Assembly: GCA_008086245.1 (NCBI GenBank)
Contig: VSIX01000064.1
Coordinates: 1 to 7,697 of the forward strand
Origin: Candidatus Mcinerneyibacterium aminivorans
Lineage (GTDB): Bacteria > Macinerneyibacteriota > Macinerneyibacteria > Macinerneyibacteriales > Macinerneyibacteriaceae
Length of the DNA stretch: 7,697 bases
Direction of reading: 5' to 3'
The notes beneath the pieces are model-generated. The model did no database searches. It saw only the letters and a program-made list of their open reading frames with translations, and was not told the DNA's origin. Made by a program: the position numbers and the translations under genes. Numbering within the stretch: position 1 is the first letter of the stretch; the number at the start of each line of letters is the position of its first letter. Below are positions 1 to 6,116 of this stretch, in pieces.

Positions 1-173
1 AAAAGTTTTTTGATATTATAGTGCAATTTAAACCTATAGTTGATGAGTTTTTTGATAATGTTATGGTTATGGCTGAAAGTAAAACATTAAGAACCAATAG
101 ACTTGCTTTATTAAAAGATATATCTAACTTTTTTAATAAAGTAGTCAAATTTGAACACATAGTAGTAAATTAA
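1..173 (+). CDS. glyS: Glycyl-tRNA synthetase beta subunit, C-terminal end (partial)
   Basis: Only the last 56 codons are in the window; the reading frame has codons starting at position 3 and ends at TAA 171-173. The peptide contains FFDNVMVMAE followed by RTNRLALLKDI and ends in a hydrophobic FEHIVVN. This is the characteristic end of the DALR anticodon-binding-like domain of the bacterial alpha2-beta2 type glycyl-tRNA synthetase beta chain. The enzyme charges tRNA-Gly in the cytoplasm together with the alpha subunit GlyQ, whose gene would be expected just upstream, outside the window. The stop is 16 bases before ppdK with no terminator between, so the two are probably cotranscribed. The identification rests on family recognition of a short C-terminal segment, but the motif is distinctive. 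Confidence 0.88.
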   Translation, partial: KFFDIIVQFKPIVDEFFDNVMVMAESKTLRTNRLALLKDISNFFNKVVKFEHIVVN

Positions 174-189
174 AAATAAGGAGGACTGT

Positions 190-2850
190 ATGAGTAGAAA
201 AAGAGTATTTTTTTTCGGTGATGAAAACACCGAAGGCAAAACGGAAATGAAGGAGCAGCTGGGAGGCAAGGGTGCAAACCTTGCAGAAATGGCCAATATT
301 GGAATACCCGTTCCACCTGGTTTTACAATTGATGCTCCAACATGTATAGAATACTTTGATAAAGGAGAGAAACTTTGGGATGATTTGAGAGATGAAATTC
401 GCAAACATCTTGAAAGATTAGAAAAAACAATGGGTAAAAAATTTGGCGACAACGAGGATCCATTACTGGTATCTGTTAGAAGTGGAGCAAAAATATCAAT
501 GCCTGGGATGATGGATACTATACTCAATTTAGGACTCAACGATGATGCTGTTGAAGGTTTTGCAAAAGTTACAGATAACAAAAGACTAGCATGGGATTCC
601 TATAGAAGATTCATTCAGATGTTTTCTGATGTAGCTATGGGTATTGAGGCCGATAAGTTTGAAGAAAAAATAGAAGAAATGAAACAAAAGAAAAATTATG
701 AAAATGATACGGACCTAACAGTTGATGATTTGAAAGAACTTGTAAAACAGTTCAAAGAAATATACAAAGAGGAAAAGGGTGAACCTTTCCCTCAGGATCC
801 GAAAGAGCAGCTCTGGGATTCAATAGAAGCAGTATTCAGTTCCTGGAACAATAACAGAGCTATTACCTACAGAAATCTTAATAACATTCCCCATGATCTA
901 GGTACAGCAGTTAATGTTCAAGCCATGGTTTTTGGGAATACCGGTGAAAATTCCGGAACTGGAGTTGCATTTACAAGAGATCCATCTACAGGTAAAAACA
1001 AGTTTTACGGAGAATTTCTACCAAACGCACAGGGTGAAGATGTCGTAGCCGGAATTAGAACTCCGCAGCCATTAAATAAAGATGAAGAAAAAGAGGGACA
1101 GACTTCTCTTGAAGTATACATGCCTGAAATATACAAACAGTTAAGAAAAATACAAAAGAAACTTGAAAATCACTATACAGATATGCAGGATTTTGAATTT
1201 ACAATTCAGGACGGCGAGCTTTATCTTCTACAAACAAGAACAGGAAAAAGAACTGCTAAGGCTGCTGTTAAAATGGCTGTTGATATGAAAGAAGAAGGGT
1301 TAATTGACAAAAAGACCGCCGTTAAAAGAGTTGATCCGGACAAACTGGAGACACTTCTTCATCCAATGATAGACCCTAAAGCTGAAAAAGAAGTATTAAC
1401 AGAAGGTCTCCCAGCATCTCCTGGAGCTGCAGTTGGCAAGGTGGTATTTGATTCAGAGGAAGCATATCTAAAAGCCGAAGAAGAAGGAGAAAAAGTAATT
1501 CTTGTTAGACTAGAAACATCCCCCGAAGATATTAAAGGGATGGCTGCTGCAGAAGGAATTCTTACCGTTAGAGGTGGAATGACATCTCATGCTGCTGTTG
1601 TAGCTAGAGGTATGGGAAAATGCTGTGTGGCAGGAGCAGGAGAAATTAATCTGGACTATGAAACACAGGAATTTGAAGTTGATGGAAAAACTATAAAAAA
1701 AGGTGACTTTATCACTCTTGATGGCTCTTCAGGTGAGGTTATGAAGGGCAAAGTTCCTACAATTGAACCAAAAATTAAAGGTGAATTTGAAAAATTAATG
1801 GAATGGGTAGAAGAATACAGAGAACTTGGAGTAAGAACAAATGCAGATACGGCCCATGATGCTGAACTTGCAAGAAACTTTGGGGCAGAAGGTATAGGTC
1901 TTTGTAGAACAGAACACATGTTCTTTGAAGGAGAAAGAATTCAAGCAGTAAGAGAAATGATTCTCTCTAATACTGAAGAAGAAAGAAGAAAAGCATTAAA
2001 GAAAATTGAGCCTATGCAAAAGGATGATTTTGTAGAAATATTTAAGGCAATGGATGGGCTTCCAGTTACAGTAAGACTTCTTGATCCTCCTCTTCATGAA
2101 TTTTTACCAATGGAAGAAGAACAGCAAAAAGAGATTGCTAAAGACCTGGATGTAGATGTAGAAGAAATAAAGGATAAAGTTGAAGCTCTTTCCGAAATCA
2201 ACCCGATGCTTGGACATAGAGGCGTTAGACTTGGAATTACTTATCCTGAAATTTATGAAATGCAGGCAAGGGCTATTATTAGGGCTGCATGTGAAGTAAA
2301 AGATGAAGGTCTTGATGTTATTCCAGAAATTATGATACCGCTTGTAGGCACCCCCGAAGAATTAGATCAAATGAAAGTTGTTGTTGATGATGCTGCTCAA
2401 AAAGTGTTTGACCAAACAAAAACCAAAGTTGATTATAAAGTTGGAACAATGATTGAGGTTCCAAGAGCTACTGTAGTAGCAGATGAAATAGCTAAAACTG
2501 CAGAGTTCTTTTCATTTGGAACAAACGACCTAACACAAATGACCTATGGATTCTCCAGAGATGATATAGGAAAATTTGTAAATATTTACCAAAAGAAAAA
2601 TATCCTTGAAAATGATCCATTCCAGGTTCTTGACCAAAAGGGTGTTGGAGAACTTGTTAAAATGGGTTTAGAAAGAGGTAGAAAAACTAAAAAAGATCTT
2701 AAGGTTGGAATATGTGGAGAACACGGAGGAGAACCATCATCTGTTAAGTTTTGCTACAACATAGGGCTTGATTATGTTTCATGCTCACCATATAGGGTTC
2801 CAATAGCAAGATTATCAGCAGCACAGGCAGCTATAGAAAAGAGCGAATAA
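190..2850 (+). CDS. ppdK: Pyruvate, phosphate dikinase
   Basis: This cytoplasmic enzyme of 886 residues interconverts pyruvate + ATP + Pi and phosphoenolpyruvate + AMP + PPi. In anaerobes it can run toward pyruvate as a PPi-linked glycolytic step or toward PEP for gluconeogenesis. The N-terminal ATP-grasp part (about 1-340) shows GGKGANLAEM (25-34, Lys27) and SVRSGA (95-100, Arg97). The swivelling phosphohistidine domain (about 390-515) carries GGMTSHAAVVARG with catalytic His467. The C-terminal PEP/pyruvate TIM barrel (about 530-886) has GLCRTEHMFF (Arg573) and GICGEHGG with the catalytic acid/base Cys842, and ends YVSCSPYRVPIARL. Length is close to the 874 residues of the Clostridium symbiosum enzyme, and all key residues known from it are present, so it should be active. 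Thr465 next to the catalytic His is the site phosphorylated by the PPDK regulatory protein where that protein exists. The ATG at 190 has an ideal AAGGAGG at 178-184. Confidence 0.98.
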   Translation: MSRKRVFFFGDENTEGKTEMKEQLGGKGANLAEMANIGIPVPPGFTIDAPTCIEYFDKGEKLWDDLRDEIRKHLERLEKTMGKKFGDNEDPLLVSVRSGAKISMPGMMDTILNLGLNDDAVEGFAKVTDNKRLAWDSYRRFIQMFSDVAMGIEADKFEEKIEEMKQKKNYENDTDLTVDDLKELVKQFKEIYKEEKGEPFPQDPKEQLWDSIEAVFSSWNNNRAITYRNLNNIPHDLGTAVNVQAMVFGNTGENSGTGVAFTRDPSTGKNKFYGEFLPNAQGEDVVAGIRTPQPLNKDEEKEGQTSLEVYMPEIYKQLRKIQKKLENHYTDMQDFEFTIQDGELYLLQTRTGKRTAKAAVKMAVDMKEEGLIDKKTAVKRVDPDKLETLLHPMIDPKAEKEVLTEGLPASPGAAVGKVVFDSEEAYLKAEEEGEKVILVRLETSPEDIKGMAAAEGILTVRGGMTSHAAVVARGMGKCCVAGAGEINLDYETQEFEVDGKTIKKGDFITLDGSSGEVMKGKVPTIEPKIKGEFEKLMEWVEEYRELGVRTNADTAHDAELARNFGAEGIGLCRTEHMFFEGERIQAVREMILSNTEEERRKALKKIEPMQKDDFVEIFKAMDGLPVTVRLLDPPLHEFLPMEEEQQKEIAKDLDVDVEEIKDKVEALSEINPMLGHRGVRLGITYPEIYEMQARAIIRAACEVKDEGLDVIPEIMIPLVGTPEELDQMKVVVDDAAQKVFDQTKTKVDYKVGTMIEVPRATVVADEIAKTAEFFSFGTNDLTQMTYGFSRDDIGKFVNIYQKKNILENDPFQVLDQKGVGELVKMGLERGRKTKKDLKVGICGEHGGEPSSVKFCYNIGLDYVSCSPYRVPIARLSAAQAAIEKSE

Positions 2851-2863
2851 TTTTATTATAGAT

Positions 2864-2899
2864 ATACCGGAGGGATTTTTTCTCTCCGGTAATTTTTTT
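2864..2899 (+). terminator. Intrinsic terminator after ppdK
   Basis: An 11-bp stem pairs TACCGGAGGGA (2865-2875) with TCTCTCCGGTA (2881-2891), with one G-U pair and a five-T loop. It is followed by a run of seven T (2893-2899). It lies 14 bases past the ppdK stop and directly before the next promoter, so it should close the glyS-ppdK transcript and isolate the downstream arsR-type operon. Confidence 0.9.
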
Positions 2900-2900
2900 C

Positions 2901-2929
2901 TTGACACCATAAGAATATTCTTATATTCT
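2901..2929 (+). promoter_or_regulatory. Sigma70-type promoter of the ArsR/glutaredoxin operon
   Basis: A perfect -35 hexamer TTGACA lies at 2901-2906. A -10 candidate TATTCT (2924-2929, four of six consensus bases) follows at 17-base spacing; TATATT at 2922-2927 with 15-base spacing is a weaker alternative. Transcription would start near 2936, giving a very short leader before the ribosome binding site. The promoter begins immediately after the ppdK terminator. Confidence 0.7.
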
Positions 2930-2932
2930 TAT
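2909..2932. promoter_or_regulatory. Nested palindromic operator, probably bound by the adjacent ArsR-type repressor
   Basis: Two perfect dyads share the left arm. ATAAGAATATTCTTAT (2909-2924) is a 16-bp uninterrupted palindrome. ATAAGAATAT (2909-2918) is also the exact reverse complement of ATATTCTTAT (2923-2932), a 10-4-10 inverted repeat. The octamer ATATTCTT is tandemly repeated at 2915-2922 and 2923-2930. The element fills the space between -35 and -10 and covers the -10. That is the usual place for an autoregulatory ArsR/SmtB-family operator, which tends to be an AT-rich imperfect dyad. The symmetry is seen directly; binding by the adjacent repressor is inferred. Confidence 0.7.
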
Positions 2933-2937
2933 ATCTA

Positions 2938-2946
2938 GAGAGGTGA
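2938..2946 (+). promoter_or_regulatory. Ribosome binding site deciding the TTG start of the ArsR-type gene
   Basis: GAGAGGTGA (2938-2946) resembles the anti-16S complement AGGAGGTGA. Two in-frame TTG codons follow, at 2947 and 2953, and no ATG lies nearby. The gap from the GAGG core is about 3 bases to the first and about 9 to the second, so 2953 is the better placed start. Confidence 0.6.
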
Positions 2947-2952
2947 TTGAGA

Positions 2953-3225
2953 TTGACAAAAGAACAATTGTCATTATATGCTGAAAAATTTAAAGCATTG
3001 GCTCATCCGGTTAGGTTAGAAATCTTAATGGAAATAACAGAGGGTTGCTATGATTTAAAAAAGATTATGAAAAGATTTAATCTTAGTCAGCCTGCTGTTT
3101 CACAGCATATTGGAAAAATGAGAAGGCTGGGAATTCTTTCTTCATACAAAGATGGTTCTAAAATGTGTTATGAGATCATAAATGAAGAAATCAAAAAAAT
3201 TTTAAAACTTTTAAAAAGGAGGTAA
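2953..3225 (+). CDS. ArsR-family winged-helix transcriptional repressor
   Basis: A 90-residue cytoplasmic DNA-binding protein read from TTG 2953 (92 residues if TTG 2947 is used). KALAHPVRLEIL (14-25) is the ArsR/SmtB N-terminal helix signature. LSQPAVSQHIGKMRRLGI (44-61) is the recognition helix, and SSYKDGSKMCYEI (63-75) is the beta wing. Proteins of this family act as dimers that leave the operator on binding a metal or after cysteine oxidation or persulfidation. The alpha-3 metal motif ELCVCDL of true ArsR is not preserved: the equivalent region reads EGCYDL, with one cysteine (Cys32) shifted by one place. The only other cysteine is Cys72 in the wing. A thiol-redox or persulfide sensor is therefore at least as plausible as a metal sensor, and the glutaredoxin partner fits this. 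The stop codon overlaps the downstream ribosome binding site, giving tight translational coupling. The effector is unknown. Confidence 0.93.
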   Translation: MTKEQLSLYAEKFKALAHPVRLEILMEITEGCYDLKKIMKRFNLSQPAVSQHIGKMRRLGILSSYKDGSKMCYEIINEEIKKILKLLKRR

Positions 3226-3228
3226 CTT

Positions 3229-3465
3229 ATGGCAAAAAATGTAGTAGTATACTCAACCCCATCATGTCCATATTGCAACATGGCAAAAGAATATTTTAAA
3301 GAAAACGACATCGATTTTACAGATTATGATGTATCAAAAAACAGAGAAAAAGCTAAAGAGATGATAAACAAATCAGGACAGCAGGGTGTTCCAGTAATTG
3401 ACATCGATGGCGAAATTATAGTAGGTTTTGACAAGGGTAAAATTAAAAACCTGCTTGATCTATAA
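3229..3465 (+). CDS. Glutaredoxin-like protein, YruB type (CPYC)
   Basis: A 78-residue single-domain thioredoxin-fold protein with no signal peptide, hence cytoplasmic. The active site CPYC is at 13-16 (Cys13, Cys16) after the first beta strand (NVVVYSTPS). The cis-proline loop GVPVID has Pro55, and the end IIVGFDKGKIKNLL matches the GF(D) turn of glutaredoxin/NrdH-like proteins. Length and pattern fit the YruB-type glutaredoxin-like family, named after a gene in a clostridial rubredoxin operon. These proteins are expected to exchange electrons with protein disulfides, but their physiological partners are poorly known; NrdH is a related alternative. The ATG is preceded by AAGGAGGT (3216-3223) and lies 3 bases after the repressor stop. 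Tandem TAA stops at 3463 and 3466 end the gene. It is the only apparent target gene of the operon besides the repressor itself. Confidence 0.93.
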   Translation: MAKNVVVYSTPSCPYCNMAKEYFKENDIDFTDYDVSKNREKAKEMINKSGQQGVPVIDIDGEIIVGFDKGKIKNLLDL

Positions 3466-3466
3466 T

Positions 3467-3504
3467 AAAAAAAAGGAAGGAGGGTTCTCTCTCCTTCCCA
3501 TTTT
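3467..3504. terminator. Bidirectional terminator between convergent operons
   Basis: A 10-bp stem, 3475-3484 (GGAAGGAGGG) against 3489-3498, has one G-U pair and a TTCT loop. Eight A precede it (3467-3474), which read as eight U on the minus-strand transcript. On the plus strand the stem is followed only by CATTTT. It therefore serves the minus-strand polysaccharide operon as a classical terminator and the glutaredoxin operon as a weaker one. The remaining bases up to 3529 show nothing further. Confidence 0.85.
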
Positions 3505-3529
3505 CATCAAAATTTCTACAGATTTTTAT

Positions 3530-6115
3530 TTATTGCTGCCATATATCAGAAGTAATTTTAACAGTAGTAGCTAAATTATATAAAACTGTAGACCAATCTT
3601 TTAATCCCTGAAGCAGACTTTCCTTTGGTTCTTTAGGAGGTACAATGATTGTATCCCCGGGATAAATTTTTGCATTTAAAAAATCATTTCCAAGGAAGCT
3701 GTAAGTTCTGGATTCTTCATCGATATAATGGTTTGATATAATCCTACCATTAGCTTTAATCACAAAGGCCTGGTCAATATCCCCCTTATTTGTAGCTCCT
3801 CCTGTCATACTTAAATAGTTTTTAACTTTGTGTTTATCTTTCTCATATACAAATACGCCGGGGCTGTAAACTTCTCCCAAAACAATAATAGAACTCTCTT
3901 TTTTAGGAATATTTAATTCATCTCCTTCGTTTATAGTTATATTATAAGGAGAATTTTTAAGTTTCTCTAAAGAGTCTGGAAGTTCTATTACTAATCGTCC
4001 TGTTGGTTCAGACTCTTCTAACTCTTGAATTCTTTGTTCATATAGAGAAATCAATGATTGTTTTTTCGCATCATCTTTAATATTTGTTGATATTTGTTCA
4101 ATGTTTTTTTGAAGTGAATTTATAAGATTATCAATTCTTTTTTCCTGTCTTTCTCTTATCTTTTCCCGGGAAAAAAACGCCCCTCTAAGATATGCTTCTT
4201 TTGTAAAGCCTCCAGCACGTTTTATAATATCATATAGCTTTTCTCCTTTTTGAGCATAGTATACACCTGGGTATTTTATTTCTCCTGTAAGAGTAATAGA
4301 TCTATTTTTTTCATAATTAGCAATTCTTCTAATAAAAATTTTATCAAACGGTTCTAGTTCAAAATTGATATTTCTATTATTTGGATTATTAAAGATGTTC
4401 TTAATACTTACATTTCTAAGAATTTGAGAACCTACACTGTCATCACCAACATCTATTCGAACATGTTCCGCAGTTTTTTTATTTGCTAAATTAGTCAACC
4501 CATCTGCTTGATGAATTAAGTCCAAGACAGTCATTCCCTTTTCAAAATCATATGTTCCTGGGGTTCTAACTTCTCCCTGAATAAAAACAGGAGAAGGTGT
4601 TTGCATTTCTTCTTTACTAAAAACAATAATTTTATCCTCTGGTTTTAATTTTAAATCATACCTTTCATTTTGTTTAAATAAAGCTTTATAGAGATTTATA
4701 GGCTTAGTTTCATAATAATTTTCAGGATAAATTTTTCTTTTTAATGCTGCATATTGTAAATAAGTATCTTCAAGAAGCTTCTCTTTGGTAATGATATCAG
4801 AAACTCTCATATTTTCCCTGTACTCATACATTCTTGGTGTTTCAACATATCCCTGTAAGGTTATTGCATTTTTGTTGAAATCTGTAGTGGGATATATTTT
4901 TATGATATCTCCATCTTTTAACTTAAAATTTTTAATTTTATTTTTGTTAGTTCCATTAATATTAAGAACTATTCTTCCCTCATTCTTTCTAAATCTTTCA
5001 ATAGAAATATTTGTATTATCAGCCGAAGCAGTTAATCCTCCAGCAATATTAATCAAATCGTTTAGTGTTTCATCTTCTCTTAGTTCATATATTGCTTCTC
5101 TTTTCACATTTCCCGCAACAGCCACCAAATTCTTGACAGGAGGAATGTATATTACATCTCCAGGCATTAAAAATGTATCATTAGCACTATTTCCCCTTAA
5201 TAAAAAATCATATAAATCAAATTTTTTAACAACATTTCCATTTCTTTTTAAAAAAATATTTCTCATACTCCCATTTTTTGAAGGTCCCCCTGAAGCAAAA
5301 ATAGCATTTACTATTGTTGCCTGTCCGGATAACTTATATGATCCTGGAGAATCTGAATCTCCAGTAAGAAATACTCTAATAGTTTTTAACTTGGAAAATG
5401 AAATACTAACTCTGGTTCCTGAGGAAATTGAACCCTTTAATTTTTCTTTTAATTCTTTATATGTCAATCCAGCAACTGAAATTTCTCCAAAATCAGGTGT
5501 GGCAATATTACCATTTTTACCTACTTCTACTTCATACTGAGAATTTACTCCACCCCATAAAGTTAAATTAATAACATCCCCAGGGCCTACAATATAGTTT
5601 TCACTAACCGAAGAATTTTCCACTGGAGAATATGTAGAAGGAGATTCAAAAATATTGTAGCCATATCTCTCTAAATTATAAAGATTAAGCCCATACTCAT
5701 ATTTTTTTTCATTAAAATAATATCTATTATAAAAATTCTTACGCTCCATTTTTTTCTTTAAAGTATCTTCTGTATCTTCCCTTCTAAAAAAAGTTTTCAT
5801 TTTGGGATTTTCTTCAAGAAATTGTTGTAATTTTTTATTTTCCCTTAACTGTTCCTTTTTATCTTTGGCTTCTTTTTGTTTATTTTTTATATCCTTTTCC
5901 TGAGGAAATTTTTCTCGTTTTTCTTCAATTTCCGTTTCTAAGCCGCTCCCTCCTTCAGATTTATTTTTTAATTCCATCAATTTATTCATTTCGGATTGAG
6001 AAAGATCTCCTGATTGATATTTTTGATATAATTCCTTAAGTTCACTTTGAGATTGAGCCGATCCAGAAAAAATCACAAATATTGTTACAAATAGAATGAG
6101 TGCATATTTTCTCAT
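3530..6115 (-). CDS. Wza-like polysaccharide export protein with six SLBB domains
   Basis: An 861-residue envelope protein expected to form the periplasmic/outer-membrane channel for capsule or exopolysaccharide. Residues 1-22 are a signal peptide (RK, hydrophobic YALILFVTIFVIF, then SGSAQS) with a probable signal peptidase I site near 20. No lipobox cysteine is present, unlike E. coli Wza. A charged, helical region (about 24-145) follows, then ERYGYNIFESPSTYSPV and the Poly_export domain (about 173-245, opening YIVGPGDVINLTLWGG). Six SLBB units follow at about 246-326, 329-409, 417-500, 508-597, 605-738 and 742-827. Most open with a strand, then G-x-V/I-x-x-P-G-x-Y, and end in PGD/PED/EGD plus a strand. 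The fifth carries a coiled-coil insertion (about 648-703). The C-terminal helix 836-861 (DWSTVLYNLATTV) could be the membrane-crossing amphipathic helix, as in Wza. Its ATG lies 1 base past the wzz-type stop, with AAGGAGG at 6126-6132 inside that gene. The reading frame is intact. Confidence 0.93.
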   Translation of the reverse strand: MRKYALILFVTIFVIFSGSAQSQSELKELYQKYQSGDLSQSEMNKLMELKNKSEGGSGLETEIEEKREKFPQEKDIKNKQKEAKDKKEQLRENKKLQQFLEENPKMKTFFRREDTEDTLKKKMERKNFYNRYYFNEKKYEYGLNLYNLERYGYNIFESPSTYSPVENSSVSENYIVGPGDVINLTLWGGVNSQYEVEVGKNGNIATPDFGEISVAGLTYKELKEKLKGSISSGTRVSISFSKLKTIRVFLTGDSDSPGSYKLSGQATIVNAIFASGGPSKNGSMRNIFLKRNGNVVKKFDLYDFLLRGNSANDTFLMPGDVIYIPPVKNLVAVAGNVKREAIYELREDETLNDLINIAGGLTASADNTNISIERFRKNEGRIVLNINGTNKNKIKNFKLKDGDIIKIYPTTDFNKNAITLQGYVETPRMYEYRENMRVSDIITKEKLLEDTYLQYAALKRKIYPENYYETKPINLYKALFKQNERYDLKLKPEDKIIVFSKEEMQTPSPVFIQGEVRTPGTYDFEKGMTVLDLIHQADGLTNLANKKTAEHVRIDVGDDSVGSQILRNVSIKNIFNNPNNRNINFELEPFDKIFIRRIANYEKNRSITLTGEIKYPGVYYAQKGEKLYDIIKRAGGFTKEAYLRGAFFSREKIRERQEKRIDNLINSLQKNIEQISTNIKDDAKKQSLISLYEQRIQELEESEPTGRLVIELPDSLEKLKNSPYNITINEGDELNIPKKESSIIVLGEVYSPGVFVYEKDKHKVKNYLSMTGGATNKGDIDQAFVIKANGRIISNHYIDEESRTYSFLGNDFLNAKIYPGDTIIVPPKEPKESLLQGLKDWSTVLYNLATTVKITSDIWQQ

Positions 6116-6116
6116 A

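Noticed and set aside
111-581. 156-codon minus-strand open frame over the glyS end and ppdK start
   Set aside because: It overlaps two recognised genes in antisense and shows no family motif; low-complexity Ser/Leu content marks it as a shadow.
1656-1919. 87-codon minus-strand open frame within ppdK
   Set aside because: It is antisense to the conserved PEP-binding domain, and no domain is recognisable.
2947-2949. TTG at 2947 as start of the ArsR-type gene
   Set aside because: It sits about 3 bases from the Shine-Dalgarno core, too close; the TTG at 2953 has normal spacing. The difference is only two residues and the first start cannot be fully excluded.
3001-3225. Classical arsenic/cadmium/zinc sensor of the ArsR/SmtB metal-binding type
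   Set aside because: The alpha-3 ELCVCDL motif is missing its cysteine pair, no His/Asp-rich alpha-5 site is seen at the short C-terminus, and no metal pump or reductase gene is adjacent.
4785-5540. 251-codon open frame on the plus strand inside the SLBB exporter gene
   Set aside because: It is antisense to a well-supported protein, has no credible ribosome binding site, and its hydrophobic composition is what the complement of AT-rich, lysine-rich codons gives.
6050-6115. Lipoprotein signal on the SLBB exporter
   Set aside because: The leader's C-region reads SGSAQSQ and has no cysteine, so lipid anchoring as in E. coli Wza is not supported from this start.
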